A DNA stretch of 64,000 nt from Desulfallas sp. Bu1-1. GTDB lineage: Bacteria > Bacillota > Desulfotomaculia > Desulfotomaculales > Desulfallaceae. The position numbers were made by a program, and so were the translations under genes. This document shows, piece after piece, positions 35,135 to 43,976 of the stretch (positions are counted from its first letter, which is position 1; each line of letters begins with the position of its first letter). The stretch lies in the NCBI RefSeq assembly GCF_015594625.1, contig NZ_JADNRQ010000005.1, positions 1 through 64,000 on the forward strand. The letters are read 5' to 3'. The notes under the pieces are model-generated. The model had not been told where the DNA came from and did not search any database. It worked only from the letters and a program-made list of their open reading frames with translations.

Positions 35135-35395
35135 TTGAGACTAGATAAGTTTTTAAAGGTTTCCCGGATTATTAAAAGGCGTACGCTGGCCAAGGAAGCT
35201 TGTGACCGGCAGCAGGTAACGGTTAACGGCCGCATTGCTAAAGCCGGCACGGAAGTTGAGCCGGGTGACGTAATCCAGGTTTCATTTGGTCAACGCCTGC
35301 TTAAAATTAGGGTTGTAAGCATTCGGGAAACGGTGCCTGCTGGGCAGGCTGCGGAATTGTATGAATTGCTTGAAGATTACAGGGTGGAAGAGTAA
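35135..35395 (+). CDS. rqcP: S4-domain ribosome quality control protein RqcP
   Basis: This 86-aa protein is essentially one S4 RNA-binding domain (MRLDKFLKVSRIIKRRTLAK; VTVNGRIAKAGTEVEPGDVI). The B. subtilis homologue YabO/RqcP binds obstructed 50S subunits and works with RqcH in alanine tailing. TTG 35135 is the start behind a modest GAGG. Position matches yabO. Confidence 0.93.
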   Translation: MRLDKFLKVSRIIKRRTLAKEACDRQQVTVNGRIAKAGTEVEPGDVIQVSFGQRLLKIRVVSIRETVPAGQAAELYELLEDYRVEE

Positions 35396-35408
35396 CATTT
35401 ACATATCG

Positions 35409-35433
35409 AAGGTCCCGAGGGGCCTTTTTTATT
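35409..35433 (+). terminator. Intrinsic terminator of rqcP
   Basis: Stem AAGGTCCC / GGGGCCTT followed by TTTTATTTTT, 13 nt after the stop. Confidence 0.85.
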
Positions 35434-35687
35434 TTTGGGTAGACGCCCATGCCGCTAACGCGGCACTTAGCCCGCCATAGCCCGATAGCTTTGACCCCTT
35501 GGACCCGCGTAGAGTAATGCCCCGGAAGATTGTTGCAAGTGTTGATAGAATTTTAGCTATTTTTAAAGTAAAAGTATATGCGTCAAAGAAACTTCCATGT
35601 AATTGCATAAAACCGGCTAAAACCCTCAAATTTCATTGTTGACTGCATATGGTAATATAGTCATTAAATGGATCGGGGGTGCCGGTG

Positions 35688-35981
35688 ATGTTGTGGATGA
35701 AATGGGTTAAAAAAGAATTGGATCATATTTCAGCTACTATGCCCCGCCTTGGAATGATCCGGGGAAAGGGCAAATGTTTCATGTGGCTGCTGGATAAAGA
35801 CGGTTTTTTAAGATTGATTTCCGTTAGCTTTAATATAAGTGATACTTTTGACCCGCTCGCTTCGGCGGTCCGGTGGCTGGGCACGCCGTCCTACGCAGGG
35901 GGCTTGAGACCCGGGGGCCCGGCCCGTTTGACCGGAGTGCTGCATTACTTTACCAGGGGGCCCGATTGGCGCATATTTTAA
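35688..35981 (+). CDS. Hypothetical protein, 97 aa
   Basis: The product starts at ATG 35688, 8 nt after GGGGG; an in-frame GTG at 35679 overlaps that run. The N-terminal half reads as a plausible protein (MLWMKWVKKELDHISATMPR; GKCFMWLLDKDGFLRLISVS). The C-terminal part is Gly/Pro/Arg-rich and less convincing. No family recognised. It ends 45 nt before the spoIID-like start. The 290 nt before it (35396-35687) hold only the rqcP terminator and a 6-bp hairpin (TGCCGC-TAAC-GCGGCA). Confidence 0.4.
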   Translation: MLWMKWVKKELDHISATMPRLGMIRGKGKCFMWLLDKDGFLRLISVSFNISDTFDPLASAVRWLGTPSYAGGLRPGGPARLTGVLHYFTRGPDWRIF

Positions 35982-36025
35982 TTCCCGCCCACAAAAAATA
36001 TATAAAAACCGGCGGGAGGGGTATT

Positions 36026-36976
36026 ATGCGTAAACTTAAAATATTACTGGTTTTGATGTTATTGCTGGGGCTGGCGTGGGGTTGCGCCAGGGGCCCACAG
36101 CGAAAACCTCTTGAACAATCTGTTCCGGGTGCACCCGATAAAGAACCTACCATCAGTCTTTACATCAAAGAAAAAGGCATCAAGGAAAACATCAAGCTGG
36201 AAGATTACCTAGCCGGCGTGGTGGCCGCGGAAATGGAGCCGACCTGGCCGGTCAACGCCCTGGCCGCCCAGGCTATTGTGGCCCGTACATTCACCATGGA
36301 AAACATCCAGGCCGGGCGGGTCAAAAAACTGCATGGGACGGACGCATCCACGGACGTGGAGGAATTTCAGGCTTACGATCCCTCCCGGATAAACGACAAC
36401 GTGCGTAAAGCAATTGCTCTTACCAGGGGCAAGGTCATCACCTACCGGGGTGATTATGTCAAGGGATGGTTTTCGGCGTGCGACGGGGGTATTTCCGCCT
36501 CGGCACCGGAGGGGCTGGCGTATCGTAAAGAGCCCACAACATACATTAAGGCCGGAGCGCGGGATGGTTGCCTGTCGATAACCGTACCGGAAAACAAGTA
36601 CTGGCGGGCGGAAGTGCCGCTTGACCAGGTAAGGCGGGCGGTAAAGGAGATCAGCGGGGCCGATCCGGGCAATATCAGTGCGGTTAAAATACTGGAAAGG
36701 GGGCCTTCGGGAAGAGCGATCAGGTTGCAGATCGGATCCCAAACGGTAAGCGCGCCTGAATTGAGACTGGCCCTGGGCAGCGAACGGGTACGCTCCACCC
36801 TCATCTCCCGGGCCGGTATCCAGGGTGGCAACCTGGTGTTGGAAGGTAAAGGATTCGGCCACGGGGTCGGGCTGTGCCAGTGGGGGAGCAAAAAAATGGC
36901 CGAAGAGGGAAAGAAGCCGGAAGAAATTATCAAGTTTTATTACCGGGATGTTGACATCCAGAAACTCTGGGATTAA
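36026..36976 (+). CDS. SpoIID/LytB-domain lipoprotein
   Basis: This 316-aa protein starts at ATG 36026 (GGGAGGGG 4 nt before it) and has a signal peptide with lipobox LAWGC (Cys near 18). The SpoIID domain covers about 50-310: LEDYLAGVVAAEMEPTWPVN, then AIVARTFTM and the C-terminal GKGFGHGVGLCQWGSKKMAE. SpoIID is a lytic transglycosylase needed for engulfment. The Glu in AAEMEPTWP corresponds to its catalytic Glu by position. It may be a paralogue rather than spoIID itself, which normally lies elsewhere with spoIIQ/spoIIID, so no symbol is given. Confidence 0.88.
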   Translation: MRKLKILLVLMLLLGLAWGCARGPQRKPLEQSVPGAPDKEPTISLYIKEKGIKENIKLEDYLAGVVAAEMEPTWPVNALAAQAIVARTFTMENIQAGRVKKLHGTDASTDVEEFQAYDPSRINDNVRKAIALTRGKVITYRGDYVKGWFSACDGGISASAPEGLAYRKEPTTYIKAGARDGCLSITVPENKYWRAEVPLDQVRRAVKEISGADPGNISAVKILERGPSGRAIRLQIGSQTVSAPELRLALGSERVRSTLISRAGIQGGNLVLEGKGFGHGVGLCQWGSKKMAEEGKKPEEIIKFYYRDVDIQKLWD

Positions 36977-37010
36977 CCTGATAAAATTAAAAACGTTAAA
37001 AACGTATTCC

Positions 37011-37040
37011 AAGGTGGTCCGCACGGGATCACCTTTTTTT
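37011..37040 (+). terminator. Intrinsic terminator
   Basis: The stem AAGGTGGTCC / GGATCACCTT (10 bp with one G-T pair, 5-nt loop) is followed by TTTTT, 34 nt after the SpoIID-like gene. Confidence 0.85.
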
Positions 37041-37041
37041 A

Positions 37042-37070
37042 ACATATTTACAGTTCCCCGGCATAGATAT
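37042..37070 (+). promoter_or_regulatory. Candidate sigma-E promoter of yabP
   Basis: ACATATT (37042-37048) and CATAGATA (37062-37069) are 13 nt apart. Consensus is GKCATATT-13/15-CATACAMT; the -35 is good, the -10 has three mismatches. yabP is sigma-E controlled in B. subtilis. Confidence 0.4.
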
Positions 37071-37118
37071 GATATGAAAAGTCTTAACCCAAGTCACCGG
37101 GCCGGGAGGTGAAACGGG

Positions 37119-37409
37119 ATGGAACAGAAACAAGCTTTCAGCAACCGGCTTACCCTTACCGATCGCAAGCACCTGGTAATTGAAGGGGTGGAGCATGTAG
37201 GCAAGTTTAATGACCGGGAAATCAACCTGGACACCAACATGGGCCTGCTCACCCTGCGGGGCCAGGAGTTGCATATTACCCATCTAAACCTGGAAAGTGG
37301 AAATATGATGGTGGAAGGATTTATTTCCAGCATGGAATTTACCGAGCGCAAGGGTTCGGTGGGCGCGCGGGGCGGCAGTAAAGGAATGCTGAATAGAATT
37401 TTCAAATAG
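37119..37409 (+). CDS. yabP: Sporulation protein YabP
   Basis: This 96-aa protein of the YabP/YqfC family has LTLTDRKHLVIEGVEHVGKF and a beta-rich body (LGLLTLRGQEL-type strands; MMVEGFISSMEF) with a basic tail. It is a mother-cell sporulation protein without known activity. GGGAGGTG precedes the ATG. It is followed by yabQ, as in Bacillus. Confidence 0.95.
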   Translation: MEQKQAFSNRLTLTDRKHLVIEGVEHVGKFNDREINLDTNMGLLTLRGQELHITHLNLESGNMMVEGFISSMEFTERKGSVGARGGSKGMLNRIFK

Positions 37410-37513
37410 TGGTTCCGGCCGGATAACTTAAATCAAAGGCCCAGCCTGCCGGTTTTGTTGCGCCCGGGTGTGGACGCGCCGGACATGCGGAAAAATTTTT
37501 GGAGGTAAAAGTT

Positions 37514-38071
37514 GTGACGGATCCGGTAACCAGTCAATTCATGGTTTTTTTATATACCATTTTGACCGGGGCGCTGGCAGGTCTTGTCTATGACATTTAC
37601 GCCGGGTTCGGCTATGTTTTCAGGTTGCGGAAAGCCGGTATTTTGGTGGGAGATCTCATCTTCTGGCTGGTCATGACTCCGCTGGTCTATGCCCTGTTGT
37701 TGCATTACAACCAGGGTGAAGTCCGCTTTTTCGTACTACTGGGGCTAGGCGGCGGTGCCGCGCTGTATTTTTATCTCTTCCGCGACCGGGTCAGAGTGCT
37801 GGTTATCAGGATTATCCAGTTGGTCATCCGCTTTTTGCGTTTTATCGCCCGGGTAATTATTTGGCTGGCCGCGGCGGTGGTTTTTCCTTTTCGGCTGGTT
37901 TACACGATCGTTTCCTTTCCCTTTCGTCTGACCGGGCAGGTTTTGGGCAAAACCGGGCCGTGGCTTGCGGCATTAATTAAACGCCTTGTGCCCGCTCCGG
38001 TGAAGCGTTTTTATCGCCGGTTGGTTGACCGGTGGATAAAGATTATCAGTAAACTGGGACGCGGAAAGTAA
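37514..38071 (+). CDS. yabQ: Spore cortex membrane protein YabQ
   Basis: This 185-aa membrane protein has a start (TDPVTSQFMVFLYTILTGALAGLVYDIY) and helix pattern that are those of YabQ, needed for cortex formation. About four hydrophobic segments occupy residues 8-30, 42-64, 70-86 and 105-125, then a basic amphipathic tail. GTG 37514 is 8 nt after GGAGG; the TTG at 37499 overlaps that site. Confidence 0.93.
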   Translation: MTDPVTSQFMVFLYTILTGALAGLVYDIYAGFGYVFRLRKAGILVGDLIFWLVMTPLVYALLLHYNQGEVRFFVLLGLGGGAALYFYLFRDRVRVLVIRIIQLVIRFLRFIARVIIWLAAAVVFPFRLVYTIVSFPFRLTGQVLGKTGPWLAALIKRLVPAPVKRFYRRLVDRWIKIISKLGRGK

Positions 38072-38100
38072 AAAATAAAATTAAACGGCAAACCCGGGGT

Positions 38101-38769
38101 TTATGCCCCGGGTTTCTGCATCATATCATGGCAAACCGATTTCAGCAATTCCACAATCCGGAACCGGTATTGGAAACGGGGCTGGCCGGTATTGTTTTCA
38201 TGGTCGTCAATATCACCGCCCCGCGGCTCCTTCTCCACCGCTGCAGCCGCCGGCACCGCCACGGGCGGGGCTGATTTCTCCAGGTCCACAAAGCACAGGG
38301 GCGGGTAAAGCACACACCACCAGTTGGCGCCCTTGCCCTCTCCGATAATCACCCGTACGGCCTCGTATTCACCGGAGGGCAACGTTAGCGATGAAACCCG
38401 GTTTTCATCGTTTTTTATAGTATATGTTTTGGTTGGGAAATGGAAAGTTCCCCGCACCACCCGTACCGGGTAGTTAAAACCCTGCCGCCGTATTTCTTCC
38501 AGAGCCACCTGCTCAATTCTGCCGGCGTATGCATCGGCAATTTTCCTGGCTTCCCCGGCGCTCGCGGCCTTGCTGAAAACAGGCGCGGTTTCCCTTACAA
38601 TGCGGTCCTTGACCCGGTATTTAAGTTCCTGGTCGTAAAAAGAATTGCTATTGGCTATTACATGCAGGCGGATCAAACCGCCCGGCGTACCGCCCCGGTG
38701 CTCGTGGGCATATATCCCGGCGGCGGCCAAAAGCACCAGTATTATAATCAACCCGGTTCGTCCAAGCAT
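38101..38769 (-). CDS. spoIIR: Stage II sporulation protein R
   Basis: This 222-aa exported protein has an N-terminal membrane anchor (LIIILVLLAAAGIYA), then the family core IRLHVIANSNSFYDQELKYR and the signature LPSGEYEAVRVIIGEGKGAN followed by WWCVLYPPLCFVD. SpoIIR is made in the forespore and triggers SpoIIGA to process pro-sigma-E. ATG 38769 is preferred over 38811. It is transcribed against all its neighbours and sits between yabQ and divIC, unlike in B. subtilis where spoIIR is elsewhere. Confidence 0.95.
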   Translation of the reverse strand: MLGRTGLIIILVLLAAAGIYAHEHRGGTPGGLIRLHVIANSNSFYDQELKYRVKDRIVRETAPVFSKAASAGEARKIADAYAGRIEQVALEEIRRQGFNYPVRVVRGTFHFPTKTYTIKNDENRVSSLTLPSGEYEAVRVIIGEGKGANWWCVLYPPLCFVDLEKSAPPVAVPAAAAVEKEPRGGDIDDHENNTGQPRFQYRFRIVELLKSVCHDMMQKPGA

Positions 38770-38908
38770 ACCATCACCTGCTTTGTCATTGATTAATAAT
38801 ATTGTTGCCATAATATCCCCGGTTAAACGCGCAAAAAAAAATTATTTAATGGCTTATTAATTAAGAAAAACAAGTCAACAATATATAACAAAGGAGGGAT
38901 TGCAAAAA

Positions 38909-39193
38909 ATGATTAGTACTACAACACTTGCGGATTACCTGGTTAAAGCGGGAGAGCGGCTGCCCGAGGAGGCCGGCCGGGTGCTGGAGGCGCTGATTAC
39001 CGAAGGCAGTATGAATAAGGAGGACCTTTCCCTGCTGTCCCGGGTAAAAAGGGCCGTGCTCGATCACGTGATCATGCAATTATATGCCCTGGGTTTAGTT
39101 GAGGTCTCCACTGAGGGCAAGAGCAAAATATGCAGCCTGACCAAGCTTGGTGAGGAATATCTGGCCCTGGTAGAGGAAAGGAAAGCCGGTTAA
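38909..39193 (+). CDS. Small winged-helix-like protein
   Basis: This 94-aa product starts at ATG 38909, 10 nt after AAGGAGGG. The predicted arrangement is helix (LADYLVKAGERLPEEAGRVL), helix (NKEDLSLLSRVKRAVLDHVI), then a short wing (GLVEVSTEGKSKICSLTKLG), as in MarR or PadR-like winged helices. It is probably a DNA-binding protein. Family not named. Confidence 0.6.
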   Translation: MISTTTLADYLVKAGERLPEEAGRVLEALITEGSMNKEDLSLLSRVKRAVLDHVIMQLYALGLVEVSTEGKSKICSLTKLGEEYLALVEERKAG

Positions 39194-39214
39194 AGAAAGG
39201 CCGGCTTTTTATTA
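39182..39214 (+). terminator. Intrinsic terminator
   Basis: The stem AAAGCCGG / CCGGCTTT with an 11-nt loop that contains the stop codon of the 94-aa gene is followed by TTATTATG. Confidence 0.8.
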
Positions 39215-39320
39215 TGAAAAATTTTAATTTCCCGGCAGGAAATACCATGCCGGGCGCAGAAAGTCATTCCCGGGCATAATTTGGGGCTGTTTGAGCCGGA
39301 CGAAAAGGAGGAGTGAAACC

Positions 39321-39704
39321 GTGATCACCGGTTCATCCACGTCGCGACATGACGTGACGGGTAATTACCATGGAGACAGGCGGAGGCGGCGTGTAAGGTT
39401 TCGTTTTTCCCGAAGCAAATTGCCCGTTATCATTTTTACCTTGCTCTTGTTATATGTTTCCTTTTCCCTGGGATCGCGTTTCGACCAGCTTTACGCCATG
39501 CAGCGTGACTTGCAGGCCATCGAGGCTGAAATTAAGGAAATCAAGGAAAAAAATACGGGTCTGCAAAGGCAGCTGGAAAATTTGCAGTCCGATGCTTATA
39601 TCGAGCAGGTGGCCAGGGAAAAACTGGGACTGGTTAAACCCGGTGAATCCAGAATTGTGCCGGTTCCGCCGGAGGCCATTAAAGATGACGGGATAAAGGA
39701 CTAA
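39321..39704 (+). CDS. divIC: Septum formation initiator DivIC (FtsB-like)
   Basis: This 127-aa bitopic membrane protein has a basic N-terminus (GDRRRRRVRFRFSRSK), one membrane helix (about 35-52, LPVIIFTLLLLYVSFSLGS) and an extracellular coiled coil (about 60-93). The FtsB/DivIC ending YIEQVAREKLGLVKPGESRI follows. It stabilises the divisome with DivIB and FtsL. GTG 39321 lies 7 nt after AAAGGAGGAG; the TTG at 39291 would place that site inside the gene. Confidence 0.92.
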   Translation: MITGSSTSRHDVTGNYHGDRRRRRVRFRFSRSKLPVIIFTLLLLYVSFSLGSRFDQLYAMQRDLQAIEAEIKEIKEKNTGLQRQLENLQSDAYIEQVAREKLGLVKPGESRIVPVPPEAIKDDGIKD

Positions 39705-39711
39705 ACACTTC

Positions 39712-39739
39712 TTGACAGTAGATGTGGCTTTGATATAAT
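39712..39739 (+). promoter_or_regulatory. Strong sigma-A promoter of yabR
   Basis: TTGACA (39712-39717) and TATAAT (39734-39739), both perfect, spaced by 16 nt, 40 nt before the yabR start. Confidence 0.85.
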
Positions 39740-39778
39740 TAATCAAGGTCTTTCACGGTAGGAGGAAATTTTTCAAGT

Positions 39779-40153
39779 ATGCCGGTTGAACTTGGAGAAA
39801 TTTTGGAAGGCAAAGTAACCGGAATTACAAATTTTGGTGCGTTTGTGGCGTTGCCGGACGGGAAAACCGGGTTAATTCACATCTCGGAGATCGCCGAAGA
39901 ATATGTGAGAGATATCAATGATTTTTTAAAAGTGAACGACCAGGTCAAGGTAAAGGTTATTTCCGTGGATCCAAAGGGGAAAATCGGCTTGTCCATCAAG
40001 CAGGCCGTTGAACGCAGGCGCAAGCCCGCCAGGCCTGCGCTTTCTTTCGAGGAAAAACTGTCCAGGTTTTTGAAAGATAGTGATGAACGCCTTCAGGCTC
40101 TCCGCCGGAGCACCGATGCCAAGCGCGGCGGCAGGGGAGCCGGCAGAAGATGA
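39779..40153 (+). CDS. yabR: S1-domain RNA-binding protein YabR
   Basis: This 124-aa protein has an S1 domain at residues 1-75 (GEILEGKVTGITNFGAFVAL; GLIHISEIAEEYVRDI; VKVISVDPKGKIGLSIKQA) followed by a basic tail. The general-stress protein GSP13 has the same fold. Probably binds ribosomes or RNA. It has its own sigma-A promoter and a terminator. Position between divIC and spoIIE as in B. subtilis. Confidence 0.92.
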   Translation: MPVELGEILEGKVTGITNFGAFVALPDGKTGLIHISEIAEEYVRDINDFLKVNDQVKVKVISVDPKGKIGLSIKQAVERRRKPARPALSFEEKLSRFLKDSDERLQALRRSTDAKRGGRGAGRR

Positions 40154-40160
40154 CAACGGT

Positions 40161-40190
40161 AAGCATTCTCCAAAGGGAATGCTTTTTTTA
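40161..40190 (+). terminator. Intrinsic terminator of yabR
   Basis: Stem AAGCATTC / GAATGCTT, 8-nt loop, followed by TTTTTA. Confidence 0.88.
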
Positions 40191-40208
40191 TACCGGAGGG
40201 GGTTGCCG

Positions 40209-41096
40209 ATGAGGGTTGCCGCCATCGATGTTGGTAGCAATTCCACCCGTTTACTGGTGGCGGACGTTGAGAAAACCGGGATAGTGCCTGTGTGCACGGG
40301 CCTGAAAACCACTCGCCTGGGCCAGGGCATCACCGGAGGGCGGCTGGTGGCCGCGGCCATGGGGAGAACTATTTCCGCAGTTTGTGATTTTTTGCGGCAG
40401 GCCGACCGGGCGGGGGCACGGAAAAAAGTACTGGCGGCAACGAGCGCGGTGAGGGACGCCGCCAACCGGGAGGATTTTGTGAACGCGGTGCGCTCGGCCA
40501 CCGGGGAGCAACTGGTGGTGCTGCCCGGCACCGAGGAAGCCAGGTTGAGTTATCTGGGCGTAACCGCGGCGCTTGGTGAAGTGCGGGACGCCGTAGTGAT
40601 TGATATCGGGGGTGGAAGCACGGAATTTATCTGGTCCGGAAACGGAGAAACCCGGTGCCTCAGTGTAAAGGCGGGAGCTGTTCGCATGACCGAGGGAGGT
40701 TACGGCCGGGGCCAGGTAACCGCTGCTATTGGTCCGGCTCTGCGTGCCGTCAACCGGGACCGTCCCGGTGACGTCATCGGGGTGGGCGGCACGGTGACCA
40801 CCCTGGCGGCCATGGCCCAGGAATTACGTTGTTATGACCCGAACAAGGTGCACGGCTTCCGGTTGACCAGGGAGATGGTTGATTCACTTTTCCAAAAGTT
40901 ATGCGACCTGCCCGTCGCCGAAAGGAAAAAACTGCCCGGGCTGCAGCCCGAACGGGCCGACATCATCCCGGCGGGAGCATGGATTTTAAGTAGGATACTA
41001 CACGGCCTGGCCAAGGGGTCCGTGCTGGTCAGCGAAGCGGATATATTGTACGGGCTGGCCCTGGAAGCTGCGGCAGCGGGGAAAATGTCGAAATAA
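40209..41096 (+). CDS. Ppx/GppA phosphatase family protein
   Basis: This 295-aa protein has the ASKHA-fold signatures of exopolyphosphatase/guanosine pentaphosphatase: AAIDVGSNSTRLLVAD (4-19), TSAVRDAANREDF (about 79-91), GTEEARLSYLGV (about 109) and VVIDIGGGSTEFIW (about 130). It is the short form, without the extra C-terminal domain. ATG 40209 follows GGAGGGGG. A conserved insertion between yabR and spoIIE. Substrate (polyphosphate or pppGpp) cannot be told from sequence. Confidence 0.9.
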   Translation: MRVAAIDVGSNSTRLLVADVEKTGIVPVCTGLKTTRLGQGITGGRLVAAAMGRTISAVCDFLRQADRAGARKKVLAATSAVRDAANREDFVNAVRSATGEQLVVLPGTEEARLSYLGVTAALGEVRDAVVIDIGGGSTEFIWSGNGETRCLSVKAGAVRMTEGGYGRGQVTAAIGPALRAVNRDRPGDVIGVGGTVTTLAAMAQELRCYDPNKVHGFRLTREMVDSLFQKLCDLPVAERKKLPGLQPERADIIPAGAWILSRILHGLAKGSVLVSEADILYGLALEAAAAGKMSK

Positions 41097-41182
41097 TTCT
41101 GGTATAAAATACCAAAAAAGTAATTATTTTTCCACTCATTTGTACTATAATTGAGGATAGCACGGTGTACAAAGGGGTGGAT

Positions 41183-43633
41183 TTGTTGTTTGAAAGAGTC
41201 GAAGTTGATACATACCAGCGCGGGCAGGATAACAAAGATCGGACCGCCGGAAACTACTCTCCCCGGGGCCGGGCAAGCGGTCGCCGGGCTAAAAAATTTA
41301 GCGGAATACGGGCGTTGAATGTGGCGGGGCACCTCGTCTTGCTGGTCGTGGCCTTTTTATTGGGCAGGGCGGTGTTGCTGGGGGAATTGCTCCCCTTTGG
41401 CGCCGCGCTTGTAGCGCCCGCTTTTGTTATTTACAGGGAATATGCTCCGTCCGCGTTGTTAGGTGCGGCGTTCGGCTTAATTACCGTAACCAGTGGCTGG
41501 GACCAGGTAATCCATATACTTGCCCTGGTGGCGGTGGGCGCTGCCGCCCTTGCTCTACCCCCGCGCGCCGCCGCTCTTCGTTTATTGCTGGGGGGAGCCG
41601 TTTTTGCCGTACTGGTGGTGGCCGGTACCGGTTATGCCGCCGCCACCGACCCCACGACGTACGATTACATAAGAGTGCTTTTTGAAGCGGTTTTTGCGGC
41701 GTTATTAACCACGGCCTATTACGGGGCTTTAAAAGGTTTGCGAAAGGCTGCCCGCCGGGGCAAGATATCCGGGGAAGAGTTATTTTGCCTGGCACTGCTT
41801 TTGGTCAGCGTGGTCGCGGGAGCGGGACAGGTGCAGTTAAGTGGAATCAGCCCGGGGGGTGTGCTGTCCGGGCTTGTGGTAATGACGGCGGGTTATATCG
41901 GGAGAGCTGGCTTTGGGGCGGCTGCCGGGGCAGTCATGGGGGCGCTGCCTGGCTTGATCTTTACCGTTTCGCCGGCGGCGATGGGCGCCCTTGCTTTTGC
42001 CGGTTTTCTGGGCGGGTTGTGCCGCGGATTGGGCCGGATGGGGGTGGTTGCCGGTTTTTTGCTGGGGAACATCCTGCTTACGGTTTACCTGGGCAATAGC
42101 CGGGATATCTTAAGGATGCTGTTCGAGTCTGCGGGCGCCGCCCTGGTCTTTTTGCTGCTGCCCCGGGCAGTGCTGGCTTATTTCCAAAGCTTTTTCCCCG
42201 TGCTGGTTCCCTGGGTGGCGACGGATTACCCGGATAACGGCGGAAGTAAAATTAATGTCCCGGGCCGGCTAAGCGGTTGGGGGAACGCATTTGAGGAAAT
42301 TTCCTGCGCATACGATCAGATTGGTGGCGCCATGGAACCGGAATCCGGTGACCAGGGATGGCACGCCACGGTAAACGAGCTAAAAAATATGGTTTGTGCC
42401 GGTTGCGCGCTATACCGCGTGTGTTGGGAAAGGGAGGCACAGCAAACCTTCCGCTGCCTTTACGCTACCTTTGATGTTGCGGAAACGAAAGGAAGGATCG
42501 GCGCGGAAGACCTGGATGACGGCTTGCGGCTGCGCTGTTGCCGGGCGGGCGAGCTGGTGGTGGGCATCAATTGTCTGAACCAGTTGCGGCGGATGAATCG
42601 TTTTTGGGAAAGCAGGCTGCGGGAAAGCCGGGAACTGGTTTCCGATCAATTGCGGGGCATGCGCGATGTAATTGATCACCTGGGCAGGAGGATGGAATCG
42701 GAAAGCGAAACCTGGCGCGGGCGCGCCGAGTATTTCAAACAGGAATTGAAACATGCCGGGTTTCCGGTGGTCTCGGTTATTGCCTGCCCGGGACCCAGGG
42801 ATTTTGAGGTGGAAATTACTATGCCCGCGTGCGGCGGGGGCAGAAGATGCCGGTATGACGTGGCGCCGCTGTTGAGCAGGCTGGCCGGGGTAAACCTGGC
42901 GCCCGCCATGGGTGATTGCGTTTGTTTTGATGAGGAGGAATTCTGCACCTTCAGGCTTTACCCGAATCTTCGCCACAGGCTGGAGGTCGGCCTGGCCTGT
43001 GCAGCCGGAAGGGGAAATGCCGTCTCGGGTGACGGTTATGCAGTTTTACCATTAAGCAACGGGCAGGTGGTCTTGATGCTGAGCGACGGTATGGGCTCGG
43101 GTTCCACCGCGGCGGCTGCGAGCAGGGCTGTCCTATCGCTGTTGCGCCAGCTGCTGAAAACGGGTTTTAATAAAAATTTGGCCGTACGCATTTTAAACTC
43201 GGTGATGATCCGGCAATTCAACGATGATAATTTTGCCACCGTAGATATGTGCGTAGTAGATCTTTATAGTGGAAGGGCGGAGTTGATTAAAATCGGCGCG
43301 TCGCCCAGTTTTCATGTGCGCCAAAGCCGTGTGGACGTGGTCGGGGCAGGCTCTCTGCCGGCCGGCATAATGGATGAAATTAGTGTTTTTACCGTAAGCA
43401 GGGATTTTGCCGCCGGTGATATCCTGGTTATGGTGACCGACGGCGTTACAGATGTTTATCGCGGGGCGGAGGAAAAGGAGGAGTGGATCACCACGGTGCT
43501 GCGGGAAATTGTGGATTTGCCGGCCCGGGAAGTGGCGGACTTGATCCTGAGGCTTGCCCAGAGCGGCGCCGGGGACCTGAAAAATGCGGACGACATGACC
43601 GTGCTGGTTGCCCGGGTGGAAAAATCCAACTAA
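41183..43633 (+). CDS. spoIIE: Stage II sporulation protein E (SpoIIAA-P phosphatase)
   Basis: This protein of about 816 aa has an N-terminal domain with about ten membrane helices (residues 35-340), a central regulatory region and a C-terminal PP2C phosphatase (about 600-815). The PP2C metal motifs are VLMLSDGMGSGSTAAAASRA and DILVMVTDGVTDVYRG. It activates sigma-F in the forespore by dephosphorylating SpoIIAA and helps place the polar septum. AAAGGGG (41171-41177) supports TTG 41183 or 41186; GTG 41165 is possible. TATAAT at 41146-41151 may be its -10 box. Confidence 0.95.
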   Translation: MLFERVEVDTYQRGQDNKDRTAGNYSPRGRASGRRAKKFSGIRALNVAGHLVLLVVAFLLGRAVLLGELLPFGAALVAPAFVIYREYAPSALLGAAFGLITVTSGWDQVIHILALVAVGAAALALPPRAAALRLLLGGAVFAVLVVAGTGYAAATDPTTYDYIRVLFEAVFAALLTTAYYGALKGLRKAARRGKISGEELFCLALLLVSVVAGAGQVQLSGISPGGVLSGLVVMTAGYIGRAGFGAAAGAVMGALPGLIFTVSPAAMGALAFAGFLGGLCRGLGRMGVVAGFLLGNILLTVYLGNSRDILRMLFESAGAALVFLLLPRAVLAYFQSFFPVLVPWVATDYPDNGGSKINVPGRLSGWGNAFEEISCAYDQIGGAMEPESGDQGWHATVNELKNMVCAGCALYRVCWEREAQQTFRCLYATFDVAETKGRIGAEDLDDGLRLRCCRAGELVVGINCLNQLRRMNRFWESRLRESRELVSDQLRGMRDVIDHLGRRMESESETWRGRAEYFKQELKHAGFPVVSVIACPGPRDFEVEITMPACGGGRRCRYDVAPLLSRLAGVNLAPAMGDCVCFDEEEFCTFRLYPNLRHRLEVGLACAAGRGNAVSGDGYAVLPLSNGQVVLMLSDGMGSGSTAAAASRAVLSLLRQLLKTGFNKNLAVRILNSVMIRQFNDDNFATVDMCVVDLYSGRAELIKIGASPSFHVRQSRVDVVGAGSLPAGIMDEISVFTVSRDFAAGDILVMVTDGVTDVYRGAEEKEEWITTVLREIVDLPAREVADLILRLAQSGAGDLKNADDMTVLVARVEKSN

Positions 43634-43976
43634 AACCCCCATGCCGCCGGCACGGCTCCTGTAGAGGTTTTCCTGGATAAAGCGAAGCATTGGATGCGGT
43701 GCAAAGTGTAGCGCCCCAAAGCCATTTAACTAATTTTAGGCTGAAAATGACTAACATTGGAGCCCTGAATAAAACACCGGAACGACTAATAAATCCTAAT
43801 AAATATTGTTTTAACCGGCGACCCTTTGTGAAATATTTTATTCTCAACAAAGGTTCGCTTTTTTTTTGTGGTTTTTTAATGAGATATTTATTCCTTGTGA
43901 AAATAATACTTATAGGAGGAAATTTTTTCACCGGCGTTGAAGATAAGAAAAATTAATTCCATGTGGGTGGAAAAGC
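43634..43976. other. Intergenic stretch between spoIIE and tilS
   Basis: No gene is supported. An open frame of 88 codons at 43690-43956 lacks a ribosome binding site and family resemblance. The stretch holds a strong terminator (43818-43867) and AT-rich sequence before tilS, with no tRNA. In B. subtilis yabS and yabT follow spoIIE; neither is here. Confidence 0.6.
43818..43867 (+). terminator. Intrinsic terminator of spoIIE
   Basis: The 12-bp stem GCGACCCTTTGT / ACAAAGGTTCGC (one G-T pair) has a 17-nt loop and is followed by nine T residues. Confidence 0.88.

Noticed and set aside
35435-35560. Possible c-di-GMP-I riboswitch on the minus strand (CAAAGCTATCGGGCTATGGC)
   Set aside because: A short core resembles the motif, but the GNRA hairpin and outer pairing are missing and no minus-strand gene follows.
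43690-43956. 88-codon open frame between spoIIE and tilS
   Set aside because: No ribosome binding site, contains a strong terminator within it, and no recognisable protein features.
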